Part shown: positions 37,810 through 50,214 of the stretch, piece after piece
How the letters are laid out: each line of letters begins with the position of its first letter
Numbering within the stretch: the first letter of the stretch is position 1
From: Anastatus disparis
Taxonomy: Eukaryota > Arthropoda > Insecta > Hymenoptera > Eupelmidae
Assembly (NCBI GenBank): GCA_017163975.1
Contig: JAFFSR010000346.1
Coordinates: forward strand, 1-64,000
Reading direction: 5' to 3'
DNA: 64,000 bases
The notes under the pieces: generated by a model
Seen by the model: only the letters and a program-made list of their open reading frames with translations
What the model was told of the DNA's origin: nothing
The model's database searches: none
Position numbers and translations under genes: made by a program

Positions 37810-39211
37810 TAAAAAAAATAATCGCAAAAGCGGACGCGTTTTTACGTATGAATGTGAAGTGTAGATGCATGTAGAAAGAAGAAGAGCGATTGCTTAATTT
37901 CCGAAAAATGTGTAGATGGAGGCGCGTGCAAACACGGTGGCCATAGGTACAAAGCGAGTTGACAAAGAAACGTCGACGCCATGTACAATAAAAAGACTGT
38001 AAGGACGTGCGCGCGCAAATAAGAAAAAAAAGAAAAAAAAAGACGGCGACTGACTAAAGGGGAAAATAGACGCGCGGGCATGTATGTGTATGTGTATATG
38101 TATGTATGTATATGTACACGCATGAATGTAAAAAACAAAGAAAAAGAAACAGAATATCAGTGGCATAAGGGGGGAGACGGTGTGTGTGAGTACGTGTATG
38201 GTGTGCGCGCTGTCGCGATAAAAATGGCAGCTTAAGAAAAAGACAGAATGAGTGAAGCGAAACGAACTAAATCAAAGCGGACAAGAATAAAGTTCACGTA
38301 GATGCGTGCAAGGGATCGATTGAAAAGAATAAGAGATGAATAATTTTAGTAAAAACTAAAATTAATTAAATAGATGTATAGGACGGCTATGAGAATTGAT
38401 AAACGTAAGGAATGGCGGATGGGACTATACGAACGTGTATACGTTTGTGTGTACGTCTGTATGTGAGCATCGTGAATGTATAGCAGTGCGCGCACGACTG
38501 AAGGTATATATGCGGATGCATATACGTGTGCATGTGGCAGGCTTGAGTAACACTATGATAATGCAATTTAAATATTAACTGACTGATACGAACGAGTATA
38601 TATAAAATAAATTGAAAGAAAAATATATTTTAAGATATTAATTTAAAATTATCATTGTACAGAGGAGAGAAGCTTATTGATGTTTCTCAAAACTCAAGAG
38701 ACGATAAATAATTTTGTAAAGAAGCATTCTCATGAGGAGATGTATGTGACAGTCATCTAAGACAGCATTGGATTCAAAACTATGGCAGAAATTGAATATA
38801 AATTGAGTATTAATAATAATTATTCTATATTCAAAAATTTTATATAATCAAGCTTGAACGTATAATAGTACGTATATAAATAATTAATAAAAAAAATACA
38901 TTCATGGTTTTAAAATAATATTGATTGATCATAGTTGCTGCTTTCACATACATAGTTATACTTGTGTTTAGTATATTGTGTATGGGAATAATAGCACATA
39001 TGTATAATTATAAATATAAAAATATACATAAATAACTGGCGAATTTGATTCATTTAACATTGCTTGTGTTCAGCATGTTAGATTGATTCTCTTTAATTAT
39101 CATAAATGAATTACCTAACATTGCTTGTGTTCAGCATACTGGGTTGATTTTCTTTATTTTTCATAAATATGTGATTGATATATTGAGCTTAAAAGGCTTG
39201 TGTTCGGTCTG

Positions 39212-39600
39212 TTAAGAAGGGGCCGAACTATCTGTCTTTGTCTAATAGCGTTTTTCATCATTTATGTAAACACTATCCGGTATAACAAGAAAAAAATAGC
39301 AGCCCCCGTTAGATATTAGTATAATTAGTGAATTTTGTAATAGCAACCAAATTTTTTACCGCATAGTTTTTGACTAATTAGAGACCTACTAGCAATCTAG
39401 AATATAACCTATCTTCTTTTGGTAGGTCTCTAATTATTCAAAAACTACGCAGTGAAAAAATTTGGTTGTTATTACAAAATTTACTTATTATACTAATATC
39501 TAGCGGGGGCTGCTATTTTTTTCTTGTTATACCGGACAGTGTTTACATAAATGATGAAAAACGCTATTAGACAAAGACAGATAGTTCGGCCCCTTCTTAA
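39212..39600. mobile_element. Family-2 fold-back MITE
   Basis: 389 bp with TTAA at both ends, near-identical to 29256-29644. The empty site in the other Copia copy is TTAA at 23119-23122. Confidence 0.94.
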
Positions 39601-39704
39601 GCTCATAATATATATAATTAACTCTAACGTAAATTATCTAAATTTGCTTGTGTTCGGCAAAATTTTATGAATTTCATTTATATTGGTTTATTATTCCTTT
39701 CTAG

Positions 39705-42700
39705 TTGAGAAGTACGTTACAAGTGAAGAATTTGACCTGGTGATAAAGACAGTTACAGAGATAGAGACAGACTATATGTGCCCTATTGTACGACAGGTGG
39801 CTACACTATGACTGATTAGAAAGAGAGAAAAGACAGAATTAACAACAGTTATGAGACCGAAAAGACGGAGGGGCTATATAACGAGACAGTGTGAAAGCTG
39901 TAGTTAAAGTAACTGCAGGAGGTCAAATTGTGACAGATAAGGAAAAACAAAAATAAATTAAAGGTTTGACAGTAAAATTAAATGAAATGACTGAAGCAAA
40001 ATTGTCAGGTAAACAAATAATAGTAAAGTCAAATGAAAAAGTTAATAAAAAAAAAATAAAATATTTATAAATAAACATTTCGTTGTTTCGTCAATAAATT
40101 AATTAGAAAATTATGACAGAAAAATTGACGATGAGAGTAAGATTTTTTAGCATTATTATTATAATGAAAATTTTGATTTAGACCTATCTGACAAATTGGA
40201 CAAGGTAATGGAGGAGCTTAATTCTTACTTATTATGCAGATTGAAAGCCACCAAACGAGAGACAAAAATCCAGCTACAGCTATGACGGCCAAGTCAGGGG
40301 TGATACAGAAAGTGTGATGTTCTGAATGCCACTGTTATGGATACTATGCCAGCGACTGCCCACGATAAGAAACTAGCATAGAGAAGTGTTTCTTCTATCA
40401 GAGATTTACCCGTGACCATGTGATCTCAACATTTCCAAAATGTCAGGGAGACTCGAGACAGAATAACAGAAAAAGGTATGATTCAAAATATTATAATAAT
40501 AAAAGTAATGAAAGTACAGATCGGACAGCTTTCAACCGTAAGATAACTAATCCAATTAATTATGACAATTAAAAACGAGCGAAATCTGACAATGAAAGGA
40601 GACAAGAAAATGATGTAAAATATAACAGAGGATAATATCAAAAAGAAGGCAATTCTAAGCAATTAAAATCTAGAAACGAGAAGACTAATGAACAGAGTGC
40701 TGACAGTGGTGCGATAGATCATTTGACAAATTCAAAGTTGATTTTCAAGACATTTATTAAACAACCAGATGAAATCCAATGTGCAAACAAAGACAGCAGT
40801 GGAAATCTTGAATCTGAGAGAGAAGGAAACGTGCGAATAAATACGATTGATAGAAAATTTATTACTTCAGACAAAGTAATCAGCGTGAAAAACTTAAATG
40901 AAAATTATCCTTACGTAGGTTTGCATATGACTCAATTTCGAATGAATCATTTTTGACAGAAATATATAAATAGCCATATTGGTTGATTGAATTTGAACCA
41001 GATGTGATGAAAAATAACTTGACGAAACAAAGATAAGTTTTAGCATATATAACGACAAGAAAAACTAAAGAAGAACGGAATATTAAAGAAAATAATTAAT
41101 TTAATGAAAAGGAAGAAATCAAATAGTTAAAGAAGAAAAATATTTAGATTTTGATAACACGATTGCAGGTAGAAATCTCTATAAGCCACATGAGATTGAA
41201 GTCAGTTACGATGACAGTTTGTAAAGTTTAACTAATTGCCATTTAAGACAGTTAGGCATAAAGCTGAACTGAACCTCTGCAAATAATACATTCAAAAGTG
41301 TACTTTTTTAAGGACAGATCAAGGCATTAAGTACACAGGGGGATCCACTCAAGAAGTTTTGGAAAGACTGGGTGCAGAAAATCAATTTGTTTGTACAGAT
41401 ACATCTCAGCACAATGGAATTGCAGAAAGATTTTATCAAACTGTACAAAAGAAGGTGAGAGCCCTTATATATGATTCTGGTTTGCCAGAAAACATTTGAA
41501 ACTTGGCATTAAATGCGTCAGTTTATGCCTCCATCGCATGCAATAAATGACATGGTACCAACAATTCAAAAATTCAAGAATGATTATGAAATAGATTTGA
41601 ATCAAATAAAACGTTTTGGACGTTTTGCTTACATGTAAGTGCAAATAAAGGTTGGTCCAAAATTTCATTTTATTGCAAAGACAGTTATTCTAATAGAATA
41701 CGAAGAGATTGAATACATCTTACTGAAACCGAAAGAAGGGAAATTATACAAAAGCAGAGACATACGATTCAACAAACAAAATTAGTCTACAAGGACAAAT
41801 ATGCAACAAATTGTATAAAAGATTGCAAATAAATTGATGAACAGATAAAAATACATGGTTTATGAATTTTGAAAAAGAAGACAGAGAGAATGATATACGA
41901 ATACAAAAACCGGAGGAAGAGAAAATAAAAAAATCAGTAGCACGACCGACAAAAGTTTAAAAAAAATACTGAAGTGCAAGAATCGAAGGGAGAGGAAACA
42001 AAACGACAGATTGAATTACCAATGGAAACACAAACAAGTACAGAAAATAAGATGGACGAAGAAACTCATGTTTTATTAGCTGAAATAAATAGTGATCTGA
42101 CTACATACTTGGAAGCTATAAAGTCAAAAGATAAATAAAAATGGACCAAAACTATTAATGAAGACTTAAAATCTATGTATAAGAATAATGTATGGAAATG
42201 AGTTGTTAATCAACTGAAATGAATGACAGAAAAAGATCAAACATTATACATTCAAGATGGGTATTTAAAAGACAGTAAAATAAGATATAAACCCAGACTA
42301 GTAATTCGTGATTTCAAAGATAGAAATGAATATGATTTGCAAAAACATATGCACCAATTTGACGATTACCTTTAATGAGGTCTATACTGCCAATGGCAAA
42401 CAAACTGGATTCGTAAATATGTCAGATGGACGTGAATACAGCTTTTCTAAATAGATATTTAAACAGTGAAATATATATAGAAATACCTAAAGGGATGACT
42501 GTTTATGAAAAGATCAAACAGAACCAGATTTTTAAATTGAAAAAGGCTTTATACTATTTGAAAGTCAGTCTAAAATGTTAGAATAAAAAATTTAAAGAGG
42601 CAGTAAAGAAATATGGACTTAGAAAATTCAACAATCAGCTTTGTTTATTTACTCAGCAAGAAAAAGACGGATTTCTTATCTTAATATTGTATGTAGACGA

Positions 42701-43075
42701 TATTCTGCTAGTTTGCAAAAATGTAGAGATGCTTGAGAGAATGAAGACAAATTTGAAGAAAGAATTTGAAATTAGAGAAATTGGCGAGCCTTTTGATCAA
42801 TCAACTCCTCAACGAATACCCATGGTAACCAATCAGGTGGAAGAAAAAGCAGCGTGAAGAAAAGGATAAAGTGAGTGAAAAAAAAAACTAATGACAGAAA
42901 GTAAATGTAATCAACTTTATCGCAAAGCAGTTGGGACATTATTATATCTAGCCAATGCAAGCAGGCCAAATATTTCCTATGATGTTAATGTTCTAAGCAG
43001 ACACCAAATCAAACCCACTAAAGATGAACACTTGCAAAGAATGACGCAAGATGAAGACTAACAAATGGTTGAAAA
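39705..43075 (+). pseudogene. Copia gag-pol remnant
   Basis: The start (39707 on) aligns with the gag exon-2 start of the young Copia (KYVTSEEF against KEFVTEEQ). A zinc knuckle near 40318 has lost its His (CSECHCYGYYASDC). Protease-adjacent HLTNSKLIFKTF is at about 40720. Integrase core RTDQGIKYTGG is at about 41310, followed by HNGIAERF. The RT box YVDDILL is intact near 42690. Many stops and indels; RNase H is missing because of a deletion ending at the MITE at 43131. Confidence 0.88.
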
Positions 43076-43130
43076 AGTATTTAATAATATTTAAATAATA
43101 GTATTTAATAATAAAATTTAATAATAGTAT

Positions 43131-43518
43131 TTAAGAGGAGGTCACGTATCTCCATCCTTTTCTAATCGAAGAATTAAGTTTTTGCAAAAACTAATAACTT
43201 TATCGAAAAATGAAGAGAAAGACCCATCGCGTATTAAAAAAAGCTATATTTTCTTTAATAAAAAAGAATTAATTTTATTGTTTCTTTCTCAAGAAAACTT
43301 TGAAAAACCAAATTGTCCAACCTAACCTCTATGTTTTAAGTTTTTCAAGGTTTTCTTGAAAATGAAGCGAGAAAATCAATTCTTTCTTATTGAAAAAAAT
43401 ATAGCTTTTTTTGATACGCAATGGGGCTTTCTTTTTATTTTTCGCTAAAATTATTAGTTTTCGTGAAAAAATCAGTTTGTCGATTAGAAAAGGACAGAAA
43501 AAGTCGACCTGCTCTTAA
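43131..43518. mobile_element. Family-1 fold-back MITE
   Basis: 388 bp with TTAA at 43131-43134 and 43515-43518. Left end GAGGAGGTCACGTATCTCCA; right arm slightly diverged. Confidence 0.92.
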
Positions 43519-43764
43519 CACTGACAGAAATTCAAAATTATATATATATTTACATTTATTTATTCAAACTTTATTTTAATATTTCTTACTTTGTATGTAT
43601 TACAGGTCTTAAATGAAACAACGAGCAACAGAGCAAACAACTGTCATCTTTATATCAAGATTAAAAGCCTTAAAAATTTCATTTCTTTTTATACATTTTC
43701 ATTTATGTATTCTAATAATAAAAATTATTTATGTATGATAAATAACATTGAGCGTGGGAGGGAG

Positions 43765-43980
43765 TGTTAAAAATATAGACATGCTCCATCGTGTGTGTGT
43801 AGTGTGTGGCGCCACCGTAAGGCGGGTTATGTTTGATGCACGCAAGATGTGTTTGTTCATTCCGTGGATGACTGTTGGACAGTCAAGTTGTATTATACTT
43901 TTATGTATTTTAATAATAAATTATTTATTACTAATAAATTTCATCTATTTCATTTAGGTCATCTCTCGCTAATTTTAACA
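43765..43980 (+). repeat. 3' LTR of the old plus-strand Copia
   Basis: Preceded by the polypurine tract GCGTGGGAGGGAG (43752-43764). Begins TGTTAAAAATATAGACATG and ends TAATTTTAACA. Confidence 0.92.
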
Positions 43981-44079
43981 ATTAATATTTTTAAAAATTG
44001 GACTTCTTTCATTTTTCTTTTATTAAATATATTTTTATAATATCATCAATTTTTATTTTCGAAACAAAAAATTTGATTT

Positions 44080-44084
44080 ATAAA
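44080..44084. other. Copia target-site duplication (left)
   Basis: ATAAA, repeated at 51963-51967 directly outside the other LTR. Five bases is the usual Copia duplication length. Confidence 0.85.
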
Positions 44085-44403
44085 TATTGAGTTTTATTCT
44101 TTAAGGGGCGAGGTAATCAAAGATTACAATAAGCAGAAACTGCAACAAATTACACACAAGCTTTATAGAAAGTATTTATTGTTCTACACACACTCCTTAT
44201 ATAAGACACTCGTATTATAGTTCAATAATAAAAAAGATTGATTGACTTGACTCAGACACTGCTTGGAGACCTCACGACGAGTCGCTTGACAAGCACACAC
44301 TGGTCGACCGTCGCATATACAGAGAGAGAGAAGAAAAGAGGGCGCTTCTGTCCACGACAGCCTTAACTAAATTTACACCTAAAATATGCGCACACTCTTA
44401 ACA
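44085..44403 (-). repeat. 3' LTR of the young Copia
   Basis: 319 bp, identical to 51644-51962. On the minus strand it starts TGTTAAGAGTGTGCGCATA and ends AATAAAACTCAATA. The boundary ending in ATA rather than CA is chosen because it places the PBS directly next to the LTR and gives a 5-bp duplication. Confidence 0.93.
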
Positions 44404-44414
44404 CTCCCTCCCGC
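44404..44414 (-). other. Polypurine tract
   Basis: Minus-strand GCGGGAGGGAG directly upstream of the 3' LTR; the plus-strand primer site for second-strand synthesis. The same tract precedes the LTRs of the old copies. Confidence 0.8.
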
Positions 44415-44538
44415 ATATTTTTTAAAATAAATGAAAGGAAATTAAAAGAAAACCTCCGACCGTCCATCACTCCCAATCACTTCTTCAAATTTTTACTTCC
44501 TGCAACAGAGAACCAGTTTAAAGATTATATAAAACATA

Positions 44539-44711
44539 TTATATATTTAAGATTAATTTCATCAATTTAGCGTGCAAATCGAACGATAAGGGCTTAGTCA
44601 ATACATCCGCTATTTGCTCTTTCGAAGCCAACCAATTTACTTTAACCAGATCTCTCGTGACACATTCTCGAACGTAATGCTCCTTGATCTCAGTCATGTG
44701 TCTCAATTTTT
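44539..44711 (-). CDS. pol: Copia pol, end of RNase H (frameshifted tail)
   Basis: Encodes LRHMTEIKEHYVRECV and a C-terminal tail ending in LTKPLSF-type sequence, the usual end of Copia RNase H. It is out of frame with the preceding segment because the run of A at 44707-44711 has one base more than needed. Either a real +1 mutation or an assembly error. Confidence 0.85.
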
Positions 44712-45950
44712 CCTCCTCCTCCAGTTTTAACACTTGCTTCCGCAGCTCGATTATCGCACCATAAAGCCATGGGTGTGAACTCGTTCTTAAGGAATCTTTT
44801 TAAAGAGTTATACAAGGAAATCAGCTCCTGGCAGCAGTCGCTCATAGCTACGTATTCGGCCTGACAAGTTGATAGAGCAACATACTGCTGTTTCTTCGTT
44901 CTCCAAGCTACAGTGTCTCCATACAGCTTTATGACGTATCCACTCGTTGTCAGAGATCCTTTACAATCTCCAAAACTCGCATCTGAAAATCCTTGTAAAG
45001 AGTCACCTTTACCAAAGTAATTTAAGCCTATATCTTTTGTGCCTTTCAGATATCTGAAGACTCGCTCTAACATTTTCCATTCCTTTTCAGATGGGTTGAT
45101 TTGATGTCGACTGAGAACATTAACTGCGTAAGCAATGTCTGGTCTGCAAGTGTTAGCCAAGTAGAGCAAAGTGCCAACAGCCTCTCGATAAGGTCGATTT
45201 GAACTATTTTCTGTGTTTATAATTGTGTTCAAATCCTCGTTTTCCTCGTGATCTTTCCTATCTCTGTTGGCTACTTGATTTGTGACCATAGGTGTCCTTT
45301 GAGGATGTTCCTTATCAAATCCGAACTTAGTCAGCATTTTATCAATGTATTTCTCTTGTTTGATACTAAGATTCTTCTCTTTTCGGTCTCTGTGTATCTC
45401 CAGTCCTAGAAATACTTTTGGTTCTCCAATGACCGTCATTTCAAACTCCTTCATTAAATTTTGCTTTATCTCGTTCAATTTTCCTATGTCGTTACTGACC
45501 AGCATCACATCGTCTACATAAAGCACAAGAATCAAAAGTCTGTTGTTTTCGCACCAAGTAAATAGACATGGCTCATCGTCGTAGACCTTTAGATTAAGTT
45601 TGAGAGCAGTAGCACGAAATCTTTCATTCCAGCACTTGGGACTGACTTTCAGTCCGTATAAAGCCTTTTCAAGTTTGCACACCTTGTCTCGTCTCGTTTC
45701 TGCTGTGCAGTTTACTCCATCAGGTATCTCCATGTAGACTTCGTTGTTGAGAATGCCATTCAAGAACGCTGTTTTAACATCCATTTGACAGATGTCCATA
45801 TTGAATCGATTTGCGATGGCTAGCACAGATCTGATTAAAGGCAGACGTGAAACTGGTGCGTATGTTTCCTGCAAGTCATAAACGTTCCTATCTTTAAAGC
45901 CTCTGATAACAAGCCTAGCTTTGTATTTAGTGTTACCATCTGGGTCCTCC
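44712..45950 (-). CDS. pol: Copia pol: reverse transcriptase and RNase H
   Basis: Starts in frame at about KEDPDGNTKYKARLV (the open frame itself begins at 45967). RT: DVKTAFLNG with the first catalytic Asp, then LYVDDVML with the YVDD box. RNase H: GFSDASFGDCKGS, AEYVAMSD and LWCDNRAAEAS supply the acidic residues. The product copies the element's RNA into DNA and removes the RNA strand in cytoplasmic particles. It is separated from the upstream protease-integrase frame by a missing base in an A run (45951-45956) and from its own tail by an extra base. Confidence 0.93.
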
Positions 45951-48736
45951 TTTTCCTCAGAACCCATCTGGAATCAATGATGTTGGGTTTCTTGCCATTT
46001 CTCGTCTCCGGTCTATCAACTGTTCTCCAAACGTTGTTTTTATGCATGGAATTTAATTCGTCCTCGATAGCCTCCTTCCATCGTTGTTTATCAGTTGATG
46101 ACATGGCTTCTTGATACGTGGCAGGGTCTCCATTTAGTTTAGCAATCAAAGCTGTAGTAGTTTCTTCAGTTAAAGTTTCTTCATTAATGATATTCTCCTT
46201 CACTTTCCTTGGACGACCTCTTCCTCTTTTAGGCACTCCCTCCGTTCTCGTTGTCTGATTCTCCTTTTCATTCTCGAATTCAGTAAACCATGTATCACGA
46301 TTTACCTCGCTGTCCATTGTCTCCCAGTTATTTAGTTCTCTACGTTTATACTTATCAGCAAAGACTAGCTTCTCGTTGAACCTGACGTCTCGACTCTCGT
46401 AGAACTTTCCTTCTTCAGGTTTGAACACAACGTAGCCTGTTTCCTTGTATCCAACCAAGACAGTTCTACTTCCAATACCTCGAAATTTAGGACCAGTTTT
46501 CCTTTGCACCTTCATGTAAGCTAGGCAGCCAAAACGTTTCAGTTGAGTGATGTCTATCTTGTGATGAGGAGCAAATTTCTCTAACGGTGACATCATATCA
46601 TTAGAAGCATGTGGCAATCTGTTATATGCGAACACAGCAGATCCCAGAGCCACATCCCACATGTTTTCTGGCAGTCCTGAGTCGTAGATCATTACTCGTA
46701 CCTTCCTTTGAATGGTTTGGTTGAATCTTTCGGCAACACCGTTATGTTGAGGTGTATCAGGACAAGCCAGTTGATTCTCCGCTCCTAGTTTTTGCAGTAC
46801 TCCCACGGTGTGTCCTCCTGTGTACTCGGTGCCTTGGTCTGTTCTGAGGTAACAAACCTTAGCATCTTTTCCCAATAAATTTCGAGCACTCTTGACAAAA
46901 GATTCCAAGCATTGACCAGTTTCGTCCTTGGTTTTCATTGGGTATGCCATGGCCAGGCGGGAGTAATCATCTATAAATACAGATATAAATCTGTATCCTT
47001 TTGGATAGGTACTTGGACTTATTACACCCATTACATCTGAGTGTATTATCTGGAGTGGTTCAGATGCTCGTTGTCTAGTCGAATTGAATGGTTGTCTGTT
47101 GAGCTTCGATATCATGCATACTTCGCAATCTAGTATGGATTCATCGAAGTTTGTCTCCTTTAAGTCCTTTATCTCCTTATATTTTCTTTGTAACTCCTTT
47201 AGATATTTAAGGGACGCGTGTCCCAGTCTAGCGTGCCAGATCATAGCTTTACTGTAGGGAGAAACAACCTCAGTAGTTTTTGAATGCTCCATATCCAAAA
47301 CAATCTCATCAGTTTCTTCCATTTCCTCAGTATTATTTATAACTCTGTCTCGCAGAGTGTTATTGAAGTCTGAGATCCTTTTGGTCTTTGTTTGTTTCTC
47401 CTTATTTTCTTTTTCTTCTTTATTCTCCTTGTTACCCGTATCTTCTTCATCTGACATACTCCTCGTGATTACGTATGCCACAGTTTTGTTTGTTGCAGAA
47501 TTTATATCGTCACTCCTTTCAATCGTCTCTAGTTCTACTATCCAATAAGGCTTTTGATATATTCCAGAAATAAATAATTCATTTGACATTGGATCATAGA
47601 TATCTATCCTTTCGTTATCCAGATAGATGCTCAAGCCTTGATCAGCGAATTTTCGTAACGAAAGCAGATTATCTGACAATCTGTCTGCATACAGTACATT
47701 ATCCAACTTAATTTTTCTGTTTTGACCTGTGGTACCTAGAACTACTCCTGCTCCCTCCGATTTTAAGTTTGCGCCGCTATCTTTATTTGCGCATTTAACC
47801 TCGCTGAAATTCTCGTTAAAAGTTTTGAATATTAATTTTGAATTAGTTAAATGCTGAGTTGCTCCGGAGTCAGCAAGAAATTGCGTGATATTATTCAAAC
47901 CCCTATCGTTCGAATTTAGTCGCGCAATTTTACATGCACTTTCGACTTTTGTATCGATTACTCGTTTTATCTCGTTTAGTCCCGAGCACTTACCGTTCTC
48001 TTTATGAGCTTCCTTTCCTTTACGAGACTCGTTACTCCTTTTCTTATTGTTATATACTGACTTATTAGTATTATTGTGATGACTATTCTTTTCATGAAAT
48101 TTAGTTCTTTTTGCTCGAGACTCGTCTCCGGTATTGTTAGTTTTTCTCTTAAAACCACGTACGCGTCCGTAATGCCCGTCACCTCGAAATTTATTATTAC
48201 TATTATTTCGAATTTCATACCTGTTATCTCCTCGTCTCTGCCTCCTTAGTGGGCAATTGTCACCAATGTGGTCCGCCATTTTGTTACACTCGTAACAAAG
48301 ACGAAGGTTTCCACTGGGACACTCCTTACTCCAGTGGCCCGTTTTGTTGCACCTGTAACAGCGTACATCACTCGTGGCTGTCATAGCGGCAGCTCCTCCA
48401 CTCGTACCTCCTTTCAGCTGATTCTGAATACTCTCCATCTGCAAAATGTACATTCTCAGTTTATCATAGTTTAAATCCTTTTCAGTTGTAGTTTTGTACA
48501 TAAAATCAATATTTTGAATCTGAGGTACGTTTGCTACGATAGCATTAAAAAAGGCATCTCGTATATCTTCATCAGACAGAGATTTTACATCTGGTAGGTT
48601 GTTGTAATTCCTAACTAACTCATCAAAACGATCTAGGAACGCGCTTGCTTTCTCCTTGTTCGGGTTATATTGCAGACCGTAAAGTTGTCGTTTGATTGTG
48701 GCCGTTGTTACATTTCGTTCTCGTAATTTTATCTCC
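45951..48736 (-). CDS. gag-pol: Copia gag C-terminus, protease, integrase
   Basis: Open from the MITE junction; the first ATG is at 48501. Residues counted from that Met: zinc knuckle CYRCNKTGHWSKEC at 48-61, a second Cys/His knuckle at 69-83, Asp-Ser-Gly protease site (FLADSGATQHL) near 210, integrase HHCC region (WHARLGHASLKYL, then CEVCMISK) at about 425-475, integrase core D-D-E (IHSDVMG, LRTDQGTEY, HNGVAERFN) at about 490-600, an AT-hook-like KRGRGRPRKVKE, then the first RT residues ending SRWVLRK. Domain order PR-IN-RT-RH identifies Copia rather than Gypsy. A single-base deletion then shifts the frame. Confidence 0.95.
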
Positions 48737-49125
48737 TTAAGAGGAGGTCACGTATCTCTGTCCTTTTCTAAGCAAAGAATTGAGTTTTTTACAGAAACTA
48801 ATAACTTTACCAAAAAATGAAGAGAAGGCCGCATCTGGTATCAAAAATAGCAATATTTTCTTTGATAAGAAAGAATTAATTTTATTGCTTCGTTTTCAAG
48901 AAAACCTTGAAAAACTTGAATCATAGAGGTTTGGTTGGACAATTTGGTTTTTCAAGGTTTTCTTGAGAATGAAGCAATAAAATTAATTTTTTCTTATCGA
49001 AGAAAATATTGCTTTTTTTGATAGAAGATGCGGCTTTCTCTTCATTTTTTGCTAAAGTAATTAGTTTTTGTAAAAAAATAATGTCTTTGATTAGAAAAGG
49101 ACAGAAATACGTGACCTCCTCTTAA
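48737..49125. mobile_element. Family-1 fold-back MITE inside Copia gag
   Basis: 389 bp including TTAA at each end. The termini GAGGAGGTCACGTATCTCTG and complement are the best preserved of the family. The two arms pair over nearly the whole length, with a short loop near 48935. It splits gag. Counting one TTAA only, the two gag halves are in the same frame, so the insertion was a clean TTAA duplication. Confidence 0.97.
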
Positions 49126-50214
49126 GTCTGTTCAGCAATTTTACCGGATCCTTAATGTCCACCACTTTACTATGATAATTCGTATCAATGTGGTTGATGA
49201 TAATGTCTCGAACCCGAAATTTGTGTTTTTGTTTTACACTCTCGTCTAGATCATCGTTTGGCTGTTTAGACTCATCAATCACGTACAAAAGATCGTTAGC
49301 TTGTAACTCGGATGTAAGATAGTCCATGAAATAATCCATCTTCATTGATTCAGTCAATTGGTATTTGCGAAGAACGGATTTATTCATCAAACCAGCCTTC
49401 AAGGTTTCTTTTAACTCAATTGAGGAATAATTAGCTGAGTTATTTCCGCTCATCGCCTTCACTTCCTCTCTTACCATCCGAGATATTTCAGCTTTAGTTA
49501 CTCGTTCTCCTTCGATCTCCGTAGAATTACAACAACCTTTATAGCAACGTTCTCGCTCGTTTTCACTCGAGCAGCTATTTGAATTGAAATCATGATCAAC
49601 ATTATAAACCTGAGTCCTGAGATGGTCGAACTCGTCATCCTGTTTTTCTCTCAGCTCCTTCAGGTCATTGCTGAACTTCTCCCTCGCCCAATCTCTGAAC
49701 CTTCCTTCTCGTCTTGACATCGTTCTCTCGAAGGTGTCGAGTCGTTGCTCGTACTCTTCGAGTCGATGTTCGACTCTGTCGAACCTGGTTGAGAGAGCGG
49801 TCAGCTGATTCAAAATTTCTGTAAAATGGTTAGAGGTGAGATATTTATCTGGTATAAGACTTGTTTTATCTATTTCTCGTTCAAATTTAATTTTATCTCT
49901 GTTCAAAAATATTTTCTTAAGATTGAAATTGCAATTTGCAATACTTTTGATTTTTAGATTTTGTTTACCTCCCAATACCGACGCAGAAGCATCTTCTGCT
50001 CGTTCGTTGGCTTGTTCGACCTCGTTGTCCTCGTTCTCCTTAGTTTTCTCCTTGGTTGCCTCCTTGCCTCCAGATTTCTCCTCTATTCCTTTTTCGCAGC
50101 TGCTTTTCTTTCCACCTCGACAGTAAGGCATCAGCAACGGCATACCTCTCTCGTTTTCTTTGGCTATCTCTTTAGCCAAAGCCTCCAATTGCTCCTCAGT
50201 GACGAACTCCTTAT
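49126..50214 (-). CDS. gag: Copia gag exon 2, N-terminal part
   Basis: Begins after the acceptor TTTATAG at 50215 and is open to the MITE. Highly charged, with a predicted coiled coil (repeating LEEYEQRLDTFERTM-type heptads) about 120-190 residues in, then a region resembling Copia capsid (MDYFMDYLTSELQANDLLYV). Gag forms the particle that packages element RNA. The upstream start is supplied by exon 1 at 51582-51639. Confidence 0.88.

Larger units (their letters stand above)
36884..39704 (+). other. Copia 5' leader (plus-strand copy)
   Basis: Non-coding leader or intron with GTATGTATGT-type microsatellites, homologous in reverse to 23070-28226. It ends in TTCCTTTCTAG, a good splice acceptor before gag exon 2. 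Confidence 0.7.
36651..43980 (+). mobile_element. Old Copia element, plus strand
   Basis: Complete in outline: 5' LTR 36651-36866, PBS from 36867, long leader, gag exon 2 from 39705, decayed pol to about 43075, polypurine tract, 3' LTR 43765-43980. The two 216-bp LTRs differ at about 21 positions (~10%), so the insertion is old. Flanks GTTAA and ATTAA may be a decayed 5-bp duplication. Three TTAA MITEs are nested in it. The RNase H region was lost by deletion. Confidence 0.9.

Noticed and set aside
16479..43980. A single large inverted segmental duplication
   Set aside because: The homology is confined to the Copia element; sequences outside the LTRs do not match, so these are two insertions.
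44690..45967. Programmed ribosomal frameshift between integrase and RT
   Set aside because: The shift is inside the RT domain, where Copia elements normally read through in one frame. A one-base indel in an A run is simpler.
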